Part shown: positions 30,049-41,570 of the stretch, piece by piece
Position numbering within the stretch: position 1 is the first letter of the stretch
Layout: each line of letters starts with the position of its first letter
Source of the DNA: Galeruca laticollis
Lineage: Eukaryota; Arthropoda; Insecta; Coleoptera; Chrysomelidae
DNA: 64,000 nucleotides
Assembly: GCA_963921935.1 (NCBI GenBank)
Contig: OY998175.1
Span: 151,023,309 to 151,087,308, forward strand
Direction: 5' to 3'
The notes under the pieces: generated by a model
Seen by the model: the letters and a program-made list of their open reading frames with translations, nothing else
Told to the model about the DNA's origin: nothing
Databases searched by the model: none
Translations under genes and position numbers: made by a program

Positions 30049-32763
30049 GTAGGACAAGCTTCAGAGATTTGGAGTGAGCATTTTGTGAGAAGAAAACCAG
30101 CTGCGTAATTGTTAGGAGAAGAGTTTCATATGATGTAGTGAGATGTTTTTCATTCGACTTTATTATTCAAAATTTTGTTATTATCAATTTTATGCAAAAA
30201 ATCGCTTTTTTAGTTTTTTTCTTATAGAATTGAAACTGTCAGGGTAATCGTGATGGCGTCAATAGAGAAATTATTTATAGATAATAAAAACTCGAAGAAA
30301 ATGAGAGGTCGTAAATCGGGGAAAACCGGGAAAGTGCAGTTTTCAAAAAAATTCACAACTTGGTTATTTTTTTAGTTGTAGCGTAGATCCTCCGGCCATT
30401 ATTAGTAATATGAACTTTATATGTGCAAAAATCAGGCACTGTCCCGTGCCTATAGTTTTCGATCTGTGGCCATTTGAATTTTTAACTATGCAGTTCTCCA
30501 TCAGGCCTGAATGCGACAGGTATGGTTAGATTTGAATTTACAAAAACGATTTCGAACGTAGAATTTTCATATTTTTGTCAGGGTAAGTGAATTTAAAACA
30601 TAACATATTCTTCAAGGTTGAATTTTAACGTTTATTCTAAAATCTCTATAACGAAGAATTAGTTTAGTCGAGGTAATCTGAAACAAGGGTACTTATCTCG
30701 ATAACATAAACAAACCAATATTGGGGCCGATGAGATTTTGTATAAGTCACGTCCCCAAATTCTTAAACATTTCCGTGGTTTTTATAGCATCTTATGCTGT
30801 ATATCACATAAGAAATGAAGACCAAAATTAGTTATAACACCCCTTTTCATAGTTCTCGGTTTCTTGATGAGAAGGCATATCATTATTAAATCTAACAGAG
30901 TAGAGTTCAGTTTAATCAGAGAAAAGTGTGGTGATTGTAAAAGTTTAATAAGAACAAGCTTCAGTAAAATAGGTGAGTTTTTCACAGAGTAACCTTTTCC
31001 ATAGATTGTAATAATTTTGATATATTGTTTTGATAAGCTATTATAACTTAAACTAATTCATATTTGACTTTTTATGTTGACAAACCTATATATTTATACA
31101 TATAGTTATACATATATTTATATACAATAACTGTTTGACAATTTATGAATTTGATATCTGAGTTTACAAACAATACATTAATTTGAGGTACGTCGCGAGT
31201 TTGCCCTTCGCACTTCGCTAGTTGAAAGGAGTGGATACTTTGCGAGTTTGCCCCTAGTATCTTAGTGAAGGCCTATAACACTGTTTATCATGATAAATAC
31301 TCCGGACTAGCAAATGTTGTGCTCTTAGAGAGGTATTTCGCGAGTTTGCCCTTAATACCTATGACATGAGAGACGTTTGAACTATCTTATGTATTATTTG
31401 TACATTTCTTTTAAATATATTATTCTGATTAGGTTCTGGTTTTAATAATGAACCATAAATATACGGGATTGATATATTAGACTTTTGTGACAGTTAATTT
31501 TATTGTTGTTGCTTAATTTTCCAAATCTTTTATGAACTGGTCACTCAGGATTTTGTTTCCTTTTCAGATGTGTCATCTCGAGAGAGCGCTTTTCCTGACA
31601 AACGCCCCACCTTTGTTTTACGTTTTAATAGTTTATTTAATGGTTAGCTCATTTATAATCGTAATGATTTTATTTTTATTGCTATTATTTTATTTGTTTT
31701 ACTTTAGTATATATTATTTTTATTATCCTCGGTCTAATTATTTTTACATACATACCTCTCTTATATTTTAAAACGTTCATCTAGGTTTTGCATTAAAACC
31801 CTGAGAAATATATTAGAAATGAAGCTGTGGGTTATCTGTGAGCTGAACATGACGAGAAACCGCTGAACGCGCGAGAGTAGATGATGAGTGGGGGAGAGCA
31901 GCAGGCAAGGAGAGCATGTATATAGAGATGGCAGTTATTACCAAATAATCGATTAATATATTCGATTAATTTTCTCAAAATGAAACCAAACTTCATTTTT
32001 AGACGATGACATAATTTTAATATTTTTAAATAAAATTTCGTCTAAATTGTAAAAAATACCTCAAAGAAACCATAAAAATATCCATTTTCTGAAAACTGCA
32101 TATATATTTTCTTTGCATCTTATAATTTTGAGGTTATATTTATCAATGTCATTTTTAGGTAGACAAATATAGGACTTGATCGAGTTAGTGTATATTATTT
32201 GATTAATCGTTGCCATTAATAGATGTTTATAGTAAAATACAGTTGCGGCGCGCGTATTTCATGATATTTTCATTTGAATATCTCAGCAACAAATAAGAAT
32301 ATCGCAAAACACCAAGATCAACGTTTCGAAGTAGGAAAATTCTACTTTTGAAATCGACATACCTATCGCATTCAGGCCAGGTGGAAAATTGCATAGTAAA
32401 AAATTCAAATGACCACAGATCGAAAACTATGCATCGGATAGTGTCAGCTTTATGCGCATATAAAAGTTATATTAAAAGATAATACTGGTCGGAGGATCCA
32501 CGCTACACCTCAAAAAATAATCGACTTATTAATTTTTGAAAAAACTGCACGCTGACCGGTTTTTCCCGATTTTCTCCTAAACTAACGGTTCGACCGAGTT
32601 GATCGGCATCACGATTACCCTAACAGTTTTAATTTTATAAGCAAAAATCTAAAAAAAATGCGATACTCACTATATCATATGAAACTATTCTCCAGATAAT
32701 GGCGCAGCTGGTTTTCTTCTAACACTTTTTACTTGGGAAAAATTGTGTAGCTTGGCCTAAAGA
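30049..32763. mobile_element. Element with ~500-bp terminal inverted repeats
   Basis: The left arm (30049-30590) and right arm (about 32280-32763) are inverted copies: both contain AGAAGAAAACCAGCTGCG, GTTTCATATGAT, the GGTAATCGTGATG block, GGAAAA(A)CCGG, GTAGCGT(A/G)GATCCTCCG, and TAGTTTTCGATCTGTGG then GGCCTGAATGCGA. Identity is around 75-80%. The ~1.7-kb middle has no recognisable transposase; frames at 30782-30985 and 31532-31771 look random. The terminal text AGCTTGGCCTAAAGAG at the right end resembles the end of the 846-bp tandem unit (38220-38236), so the two repeats are related. No TSD was found. Confidence 0.65.
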
Positions 32764-33480
32764 GGTACAACTATATATAAACTGTTGTTGTGCGTTGCGC
32801 TCGATTCGATGAGTTAAAAACTAACTTTGCTGTTGAGCATTGCGCTCTTTCGTTGAGCGTGTAACTAATTTCTTCACGTTGTGAGACGTGTTAAGTAGAA
32901 ATCTGCGAGGGGCGTGTTTACACGTGGATTGGGTTGACCAACCGAAAAAATATTTCCTATTGGCCAGCATCACTTGACTTGTTGGTTTCCCAGACAAGAA
33001 TCAACTATGGGTGCCGCCAATAGTAAGTTAAGTTTCTATGGAATACTACAATAACAATTGTAACCTTCTTACTTAGAAAGGTAATTCAAAAATGTCTTTC
33101 ATGTCTTCCGAACCTCTACCATAAAATTCATGCAGAATTGACACTAAATTTGGGGTTTTTACAATCCAATATACAAATAGGGTGAAACGTGCTTTTTTCT
33201 CACTTCTTAACTATAGGACAATGTCGACTTTCAAAAAGGTGTCATTCATCTGCCCATACAAAAGAATTTACAATCATTGTTGGAAAACGTGATATTTACA
33301 AAGCAAATTGAAATATCCTTTGAATTTACTACAATAGAAAGATCTTATCAATTCTGCAACATATTTCTACAAAGCTATTAAATAAAATGAATTTACGCAT
33401 TAAATATATACAATAAAAAAAGGGAGGCATACAAATGTCTCACATATTTTAAATGTATCTTAACAAATAAATTTCAAGAT
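32764..33480. other. No recognised feature
   Basis: Contains TTGCGCTC and GTTGAGC repeated in an imperfect pattern at 32790-32865 (GCGTTGCGCTCGATTCGATG and GCATTGCGCTCTTTCGTTG), otherwise unique AT-rich sequence. Confidence 0.45.
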
Positions 33481-33481
33481 T

Positions 33482-34062
33482 TCACAATCTTGAACAGATT
33501 GTATGCAAATACTTTATCATCTCTACAATTTCTTGATTTGAAATCACTGAACTATGAATAGAATTTAATTTGGAAAATGTAATGGAATTTTCAATATTAT
33601 CAATTAACGTGATTAAACTTTGACAATCCAGATTAATATGTGAAATTGTGCTATAAAAGGTGATGAAATTATTTAAAGTTACTATTTTATTTTCCATTTA
33701 TATATGAAATTTTTCCAAATTATCTTGTAATTTCTGTTGATTATGCCATAAGGTAGTTAATGATTTATTATAATGTTTTTGGTTCAATTGTAATATATTT
33801 ATCGCGTTTTCGTACGTTTCTTCATAATCTGAAGCCATTTATCAATTTTTCCAACAGCGTTTATTAACCCTCGTTTTGCTCTAATATGTGGGTAAATATT
33901 TTCTGATTTTCTATCAAATGTATTGATTAAACTTTTGCGTTCTTTCCATCATTTGCTCAGCCAAATTATGGTATGAAATAGGGTTTGTCGCATTAGCTTC
34001 TACTAAACTATTTCCTAACTTGTAGAAATATTGTTTAACTGTTTCTATTTGCTTACTTACTT
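33482..34062 (-). pseudogene. Errantivirus-type Env (F-like) fragment with furin site and fusion peptide
   Basis: Minus-strand frames give an ectodomain stretch (TVKQYFYKLGNSLVEANATN), a frameshift, then HIRAKRGLINAVGKI: R-A-K-R is a furin-type cleavage motif followed by a glycine-rich fusion-peptide start, as in insect Gypsy/errantivirus Env and baculovirus F proteins. A second frameshift leads to YENAINILQLNQKHYNKSL, and a third frame to NIENSITFSKLNSIHSSVIS, the conserved I-E-N-A-I-T-F-A-x-L-N region. The membrane anchor is missing. It is interrupted by at least three breaks and lies ~3 kb downstream of gag on the same strand. Confidence 0.75.
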
Positions 34063-35346
34063 ATTTTTTTTTAAATTTATATAATATATGAGAGTATTTT
34101 TTGTATAAAAAAGCTTACATAATCCTAGATTAATTAGTAGTATTAAATTATTCAATTTGGTAACTTGTACATCTTCGGTTCTACATTTGGTATGAAGAAC
34201 CAGGAACAGAGTTACCTTTATCATCAATTTAATTTTGCTGCAACAATTTGCTAGAATCAGTTTTGGATTTATTAATTATATTTTTTTTGGATAAATTCCT
34301 TTATTAGTTTCTAAGATTATTTTTGAATCTTTAATAATTTCTGTTTTCTTATATTTTGGTAATTTTTTTATCTCTAAATTTTGTTTTTATAATTTTTTTA
34401 TAGAATTCTTTGTGATTTTGTATCTAATGAGATGGTATTAAGTGATCGTTCAAATCAAATAGAATTATTTAAAACTAAGAAATATTATTTTAAACAAAGG
34501 AAGATTATTTAAATGAAATGAATATCATTTAAATCAAAAGAAAATTATTTAATTATTTTAGAAGATCTCAATTTACATTCTAACAAATTGAGTTATTTTT
34601 GTTCCAAAGTGTGTTATCAAAACATTTTCCATGTTTGGTTCTAACTTCTGGTAAATAATCAATTTCTTTCTGAATTATCGAATCAAGATCATCAATTTAC
34701 ATTTTAACAAAATGGATAGAATGTTAAATGAAAAATTGAAAGTTTCATATTATTACTTTGAAAATTATTATGATATATATTCCTATTATTGTTTTTAATA
34801 ACTAGTTGTTATGAACTTAAATAATAATGAATAAAATCGTTAAACGAAAGAACTGAATATTCTGTATTATTTCTTTAAAAATTACTATTATTATATCTAT
34901 ATATTTCCATGTCTAATTATCGTATTGTTATTAATTTATAGTTTCACTGTTATAACTAAATAATAATTATTTTTAGATTTTCATTATTGTTATTATAGCA
35001 TTAACTCTTATATCTATTTCAATCTTTGAAAATTATTATTTATATATTCCTACGTTTAATTATCTTATTGTTATTTATTTCTAGCTTTGAAAATTATTTT
35101 ATTATGATATTAATTACTATCACTCAACTTAAAACATATGTACATAGAATTTCCATATGTTTTATACCATTTGATGACTTCTTGTATTGAGTACCACCTT
35201 AATGCAAAGTGTTCCCATTTTTATCTGACAAAGTCTTGCAGTTCTTGAATCTGCTTGTCCTCTTATTTTATCGTTCTGATTTTGAATTTTCTTGTTTACT
35301 TGTATACTTCTTTTTTCATTTCTACGTTTTTGTTACTTTCATCTAT
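34063..35346. other. Very AT-rich sequence without a recognised feature
   Basis: Long stretches of A/T with degenerate repeated phrases (TTTGAAAATTATTAT, TCCTATTATT, ATTATCTTATTGTTAT at 34740-35110). Pol would be expected around here if gag and env belong to one element, but no RT or integrase motif is visible. Confidence 0.5.
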
Positions 35347-35955
35347 CTACGTATTTCTCTCAACAGTTTTCTTATTTCTATTCCTTTTTATGTTTCCACT
35401 TATTTTCTTGGAACTTTCTTCCATTTTCTTACTTCTATCAACTATTTTCGTATTTCTATTCTTCTTTATATTTTCATTTATTTTCTCGTTACCTTCTTTT
35501 ATTTTCTTATTTCCATTAACAATTTTCTTGTTTCTATTCTTCTTTATATTTTCATGTATTTTTTCGTTACTTACTTCAATTTTTTTATTTATACTTTCAT
35601 TTATATGCTTGTTTCTTTCATCCATTTCATTATCTATAATTTTATAGTTTTCTTCTATCTTCTTGTTGAAGTTTTCATTTTTCGTATCAGTTCCATTCAC
35701 TTGGTTTACTTCTTCCATCATTTGTATATTTTTATTTGCTTTTAATATCTCCTTATCCATTTTTCTTGTATTTCCGTTTATTTCCATGATTGTATTTTCT
35801 AAGGACATATTAACTATTTCTAAATTGGTATCGTTCGATACAAAACTTTTATTTGGTAATTGAATATCAGATATATAAATGTTATTAATATTATTTTCTT
35901 TATTGTCAATTTCATTATCTTCTATAGTATTTTCAATTTTAAATAAATCTAACAA
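35347..35955 (-). pseudogene. Asn/Lys-rich repetitive ORF between gag and env remnants
   Basis: A 202-codon minus ORF of strongly biased composition. Its C-terminal half is built of ~26-residue units of the type KIxENIKKNRNKKIVxGNKK (three copies, 35365-35600), preceded by shorter related units (INKKIEVSNEKIHEN). The N-terminal part is acidic/Asn-rich. It follows the gag frame by about 200 bp, so it may be a lineage-specific gag or accessory extension, or a decayed minisatellite that happens to stay open. The plus-strand frames over the same bases are its shadows. No known domain. Confidence 0.4.
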
Positions 35956-36159
35956 ATCAGGTATTAAATCTATTTCTTTTGCATTACAATTTGGTTTTAT
36001 ATTTGATTTGATTTACTTATATGTGTTTTATTAGTACATTTTTCTATTTGTTTTATTGTCTGGAAAAGATTTTAATTTTGGGTTTTTTATTTCTATGTAT
36101 TCTAGCGGTTTATTTGAAGTAATTTTAATTTCTGCTACCTCGGATTTATTTTCTGAGGA

Positions 36160-37296
36160 GCCTTCCGCTAATTTCGATTTTGTTCTTGATCATCATTTTC
36201 TTCTGTAAAAACAAAAGTTTCAAAATCCTCTAACGGATTAACTGTTTCTTTAATTTCTTCGGCTTCGTCATAATCATTGTTGTATGATTCCTCTGATATG
36301 AAATTTGACCTTTGATTGTTATTTTGGAAGTAATTATTATTAATATTTCTGAATCTATTATTATCATTATTATGATTACCAGTATTATTATTATTATTAT
36401 TTCTATTTATAATTTTATTATTTTTCCTTGGAGAATCCGTAAAGTTTCTGGACATTGTCGACATAGGTTCCGGTCTAGGCAAACTATGTACAGTTATTTG
36501 GTGTGGCCTGAAAACATTTCGTTTTGAACCAAATACTTGCGCATTAGTCGGATAATGTCGAGGTTGTGGTTTCATATCAATTGGTTGGCTTGGAAAGTTT
36601 TATTGTTGCTGGAAATCATGATATTGGTTATAGTTATTTTTAAGATAATTTGGATAATTATCATTCTGATTTTGATTAGTATTATTACTATAATTATATG
36701 AGTTATTATTTGGCGACTTATAGCTATTGGAATTTTAGAAGGATTTTCTGCTCATTCAAATGACCGTATAATCTTTCAAAATTCTCAAATTCTTCGACAT
36801 AAGCCATCGCATCTTCTAAAGACCCGGGCTTTTTCAAATGCATATTATTTTTAAGGACACCGGTACATCCTGAAACAAAGGTGTTCAGTGCCGTCTTATC
36901 ACAATGATTCATATTGCATCTTTTATCATTTTCAGTAAGAGTAAAGTCATTACTGATTCTCTGTATAATCTTGCTTTTTAGCAATTGAAGTCTAGCCCCG
37001 GAGTCGATTAATTCATCATTTTTAAATGGCCTTTTTCGTATTAGTTCCTGCACGATGCAGTCCAGATCTCTTCGATCATACCATGGCTTCAGCTTTTCAT
37101 ATGAGTTTTTCTTGTATCAAATCCAATATTTGGTTGTTTATTTCTACATCATCATATATCGCATATGTTTCAATTTTTTTTCACACTTAATTATAAACTT
37201 ATTTAACGTATGACTATTACCGTCATATGGTTTAATATTTTCTAATTTTAATTTAAATAATTCCCAATTGAGGGTATTTACAGTAGCGGTAGCCAT
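36160..37296 (-). pseudogene. Errantivirus-like Gag
   Basis: Minus strand, starting at ATG 37296 with MATATVNTLNWELFKLKLEN and IKPYDGNSHTLNKFI, the N-terminal pattern of Gypsy/errantivirus capsids (short leader, then I-x-P-F/Y-x-G). After a break near 37140, a second frame has ARLQLLKSKIIQRISNDFTL, NHCDKTALNTFVSGCTGVLK and MHLKKPGSLEDAMAYVEEFE, the capsid C-terminal domain. A stop near 36720, then a highly Asn-rich stretch with YPTNAQVFGSKRNVFRPH, as in gypsy-group Gag tails. No zinc knuckle, as is usual for errantiviruses. Two or three breaks; ends near 36168. Confidence 0.8.
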
Positions 37297-37440
37297 TTAG
37301 ATTATACACATGAAAATGAATTCTCAAAATTATTATTAGATTTATTATTTTCTTTAATATTCAATTTATTAAATGTTTCCAATAAATTTTCCAATCCGTT
37401 CATAAAATAAATCGGCAGCAAGTATATTTAAAATCTTACA

Positions 37441-39980
37441 AACTATCTCTCATACCCTTTTAAAAAGATATGGAAAGGTAAAAAAAGGAAACTTGGCAAT
37501 TACAAGCGATTTGAAGAGCTCCGGTTTCTTATTTCTTCGTAAATAGTAGATTCTGGAATCGGTGCGTGATATTGAAACACCAAATCGTGAGTTCTTTATA
37601 CGAACGATTCGACAAAGTTTTTTCATGACTGCACGGATCCTACTGACTGCGCCAATTATAACTTTTTAACACCGAAAACTATTATTATTATATTAAAATG
37701 AAAGCTAACTCTGCATTTCTTATCTTATTTACAGTTACATAATATTCTAATTTATTTATAGAAATTTCTAGTTCTATAACTTGGGAAACTTTTTTATTCT
37801 TAGTTTTATGAAAAAAACTCATTCTTTATAAAAAGTTCTGCATAGTCTAAAACCCAAAATGCAACCATAATATATCAAATTTTTTCAGCCGTATACAAGG
37901 TTTGTCAAAAAATGTGAATTTTACTCAAGATTAAAGTACCTTTATTTTTGAGAATATTGACAATTGTTATTAGAAAAGTTGCTCATAATAGAAAACGATT
38001 GTCAGATTTCGAATAATATAATTTTTCTATTCTAATTAACTTCTCAGTATTACCATTGGTAATTTACCGATTAACATTTAATCTAGGATGATGCACTGAC
38101 GGCAAACGTCAAAGTTAATAAAAATTAAAAATAGATATTCAATATACAAGGGAAGGTTTTAATTTTATAAGCGAAAAAATAAAAAAATAAGTGATATTTT
38201 ACATGAAAAAATCTCTGTAGCTTGGCCTGAAGAGTGATACAACCGAAAAATATAAGTGTGTCCAATTATGTCGGAAACATATGGGAAACTATCTCTCCTA
38301 CCCTTTTAAAAAGATATGGAAAGGTAAAAAAAGGAAACTTGGCAATTACAAGCGATTTGAAGAGCTCCGGTTTCTTATTTCTTCGTAAATAGTAGATTCT
38401 GGAATCGGTGCGTGATATTGAAACACCAAATCGTGAGTTCTTTATACGAACGATTCGACAAAGTTTTTTCATGACTGCACGGATCCTACTGACTGCGCCA
38501 ATTATAACTTTTTAACACCGAAAACTATTATTATTATATTAAAATGAAAGCTAACTCTGCATTTCTTATCTTATTTACAGTTACATAATATTCTAATTTA
38601 TTTATAGAAATTTCTAGTTCTATAACTTGGGAAACTTTTTTATTCTTAGTTTTATGAAAAAAACTCATTCTTTATAAAAAGTTCTGCATAGTCTAAAACC
38701 CAAAATGCAACCATAAGATATCAAATTTTTTCAGCCGTATACAAGGTTTGTCAAAAAATGTGAATTTTACTCAAGATTAAAGTACCTTTATTTTTGAGAA
38801 TATTGACAATTGTTATTAGAAAAGTTGCTCATAATAGAAAACGATTGTCAGATTTCGAATAATATAATTTTTCTATTCTAATTAACTTCTCAGTATTACC
38901 ATTGGTAATTTACCGATTAACATTTAATCTAGGATGATGCACTGACGGCAAACGTCAAAGTTAATAAAAATTAAAAATAGATATTCAATATACAAGGGAA
39001 GGTTTTAATTTTATAAGCAAAAAAATAAAAAAATAAGTGATATTTTACATGAAAAAATCTCTGTAGCTTGGCCTGAAGAGTGATACAACCGAAAAATATA
39101 AGTGTGTCCAATTAGGTCGGAACCATATGGGAAACTATCTCTCCTACCCTTTTAAAAAGATATGGAAAGGTAAAAAAAGGAAACTTGGCAATTACAAGCG
39201 ATTTGAAGAGCTCCGGTTTCTTATTTCTTCGTAAATAGTAGATTCTGGAATCGGTGCGTGATATTGAAACACCAAATCGTGAGTTCTTTATACGAACGAT
39301 TCGACAAAGTTTTTTCATGACTGCACGGATCCTACTGACTGCGCCAATTATAACTTTTTAACACCGAAAACTATTATTATTATATTAAAATGAAAGCTAA
39401 CTCTGCATTTCTTATCTTATTTACAGTTACATAATATTCTAATTTATTTATAGAAATTTCTAGTTCTATAACTTGGGAAACTTTTTTATTCTTAGTTTTA
39501 TGAAAAAAACTCATTCTTTATAAAAAGTTCTGCATAGTCTAAAACCCAAAATGCAACCATAAGATATCAAATTTTTTCAGCCGTATACAAGGTTTGTCAA
39601 AAAATGTGAATTTTACTCAAGATTAAAGTACCTTTATTTTTGAGAATATTGACAATTGTTATTAGAAAAGTTGCTCATAATAGAAAACGATTGTCAGATT
39701 TCGAATAATATAATTTTTCTATTCTAATTAACTTCTCAGTATTACCATTGGTAATTTACCGATTAACATTTAATCTAGGATGATGCACTGACGGCAAACG
39801 TCAAAGTTAATAAAAATTAAAAATTGATATTCAATATACAAGGGAAGGTTTTAATTTTATAAGCAAAAAAATAAAAAAATAAGTGATATTTTACATGAAA
39901 AAATCTCTGTAGCTTGGCCTGAAGAGTGATACAACCGAAAAATATAAGTGTGTCCAATTAGGTCGGAACCATATGGGAAA
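37441..39980. repeat. Three near-identical 846-bp tandem units
   Basis: The marker AAACTATCTCTC recurs at 37440, 38286 and 39132, and the next unit boundary lies at 39978: spacing is exactly 846 bp each time. Units differ by only a handful of bases (for example AATATATC versus AAGATATC at about 37870 and 38715, and GCGAAAAAAT versus GCAAAAAAAT at 38170 and 39016). The units carry no defensible gene; the 68-codon minus frame in each is conserved only because the DNA is. The end of each unit (TGTAGCTTGGCCTGAAGAG) matches the terminus of the inverted-repeat element at 32763. Confidence 0.95.
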
Positions 39981-40300
39981 CTTTTTTATTCTTAGTTTTA
40001 TGAAATAAAAACTCGTTCTTTATAAAGAGTTCTGCTTTTTCTAAAACCCAGTGCAACCACCGGATATCAAATTTCAGCCGAATACAAGGTATGTCAAATA
40101 ATATGAATTTTACTCAAGAGTAAAGTACCTTTATTTTTGAGTATATTGACAATTGCTATTGTCAGATTTCCAATATTATCCATCTGCTATAAAAAAATGT
40201 TTATTTTTCAATTTTTTTAACTTCTCTGTATTAGCATTGGTAATGTGCCAATAAACATTTAATCTAGGATGATTCACGGACGGAAAACGTTAGATTTTAT
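39981..40300. repeat. Diverged partial unit of the 846-bp repeat
   Basis: After GGGAAACT the text jumps from the unit start to its position +345 (TTTTTATTCTTAGTTTTATG), then follows the unit to its GATGATTCACGGACGG end at about 80% identity with small indels. It looks older than the three identical units. The 8-bp GGGAAACT occurs at both jump points, so the deletion may be a short-homology event. Confidence 0.8.
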
Positions 40301-40434
40301 AAAATACAATAAATGGAGGCTCTGTTTAGTTGTGAGGAGAACATTTAAAAATGGAGCTACACCGCGCTGATGACTGGATGAAATGTGTGATGGAATATTG
40401 ATAGCAAATAAAGGTCTTTACCTGCGATGTTCAC

Positions 40435-40545
40435 GTTCTACTGATTTATTCCCTTCAGACTTTTTCATTTGGGGATTTATCTACGAGAATCCTGTAACAA
40501 CCAATGAAGACACTGTAGCAACCTCGGGAATGGATTTTCGTATAT
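40435..40545 (+). pseudogene. Mariner-type transposase C-terminal scrap
   Basis: The plus strand reads RSTDLFPSDFFIWGFIYENP then VTTNEDTVA, matching the conserved S-P-D-L-x-P-x-D-F-F-L-W-G around the third catalytic Asp of insect Tc1/mariner-like transposases. Upstream and downstream parts are missing. It could belong to the same family as the 18090-18636 derivative, which lost exactly this part. Confidence 0.65.
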
Positions 40546-41204
40546 AAAACCAGTGCAGATTAGGAGGGCAACATAGTTAAGCGAGCTAATATATTTGCAT
40601 AAAGCAACAAGGAGACGTTTTTGACCATTTTCTTTAACACGTGCCAACTACATAGTCGACCTACGATTTGAAGAATTCTTATTAGCGACGTTGATATTCA
40701 AAAGTAAGCTATGTAACGCAAAAATTGCCCGCTCGTTGAGAATATAATTTTGGTACACCTGCTATGAAGTGTATCCTCTGTAATCTTCGGACGAGGAGAC
40801 CACTATAAGGATTGACTAGGCGAGTGGAGGTACACCGTAAAACCTGCCTGCCGGTGGCCATCACCACCGAAGTAGCTTGGAACGGAGGTTGAAAATTCTC
40901 CACTCGTCACACAGTTCAGTTCACTGAAGGAACTCAAAAATCTGGGTAAATAGAATATTCTTTTCATTTTTAAAATACGTCGTGTCTCGGGTCAAATATT
41001 TGTTTCAAATTTTATATTTATGGTATGTGGGAAATCATTAAATTTATTTCATAAATTGTCATATCTTGTAGGGAATTGTGTAGCTATTCGGGATTTAAAG
41101 GATAAATTAGGGTATTTCTTTTGTCAGAAACAGTTTTTTGTCAACTTCTTTCCAACCGGTGATAGGAAGTAAAAAATTAATTTGTTCGATTTTATGCTAT
41201 TGAC
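40546..41204. other. No recognised gene; GC-richer block at 40720-40930
   Basis: The stretch 40740-40920 is distinctly less AT-rich than its surroundings and contains inverted partners GCGAGTGGAGG (40820) and CCACTCGTCACAC (40900). A SINE or other short element is possible, but I see no A/B boxes or tail that I can defend. Confidence 0.35.
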
Positions 41205-41570
41205 TGTCACATCTGTTCTCCCCCAGCTTCGGACTCTTCTTCAGGTTGTGGTATTCGCCTTCAGTTAATGTATTTTCATAGCAATCACTGGGATGGGATG
41301 GGGTGAACAATCGATATTAAATTGGACGCCACGAATTTTTTAAGCGATACTTTAATTAAACAAAAAACTAAAAAGGTTAAAAACTGGAAAACCCTATATT
41401 TACTTTAACTTAACAAAACGAAGTACTGAAAATATTTTAACGCGATGGTTCAAGTAAATATATATTGCTGAAAATCGAATATCAAATGTTCAGCAAATTA
41501 TATTTATTCATGACTCAATAGATAATTCACATTAACTGTATATCCAAAATACAAGACGAATACGAACGCC
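41205..41570 (-). repeat. 3' LTR of the non-coding retroelement (minimum extent)
   Basis: Matches 44763-45118 until CAAGACGAATA. The minus strand ends ATGTGACA. The unmatched continuation to about 41760 may also be LTR. Confidence 0.65.

Noticed and set aside
35209..35863. Phe/Leu-rich plus-strand ORFs that look like membrane proteins
   Set aside because: They are antisense shadows of the Asn/Lys-rich minus ORF; AAT/AAA codons read as ATT/TTT on the other strand give false hydrophobic proteins.
38266..39318. Identical 68-codon minus ORFs at 38266-38472 and 39112-39318
   Set aside because: They are repeated only because the 846-bp DNA unit is repeated; no domain, and the first unit does not keep the start.
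40720..40930. tRNA-derived SINE
   Set aside because: The block is GC-richer, but I could not place A and B boxes, a terminal repeat or a TSD.
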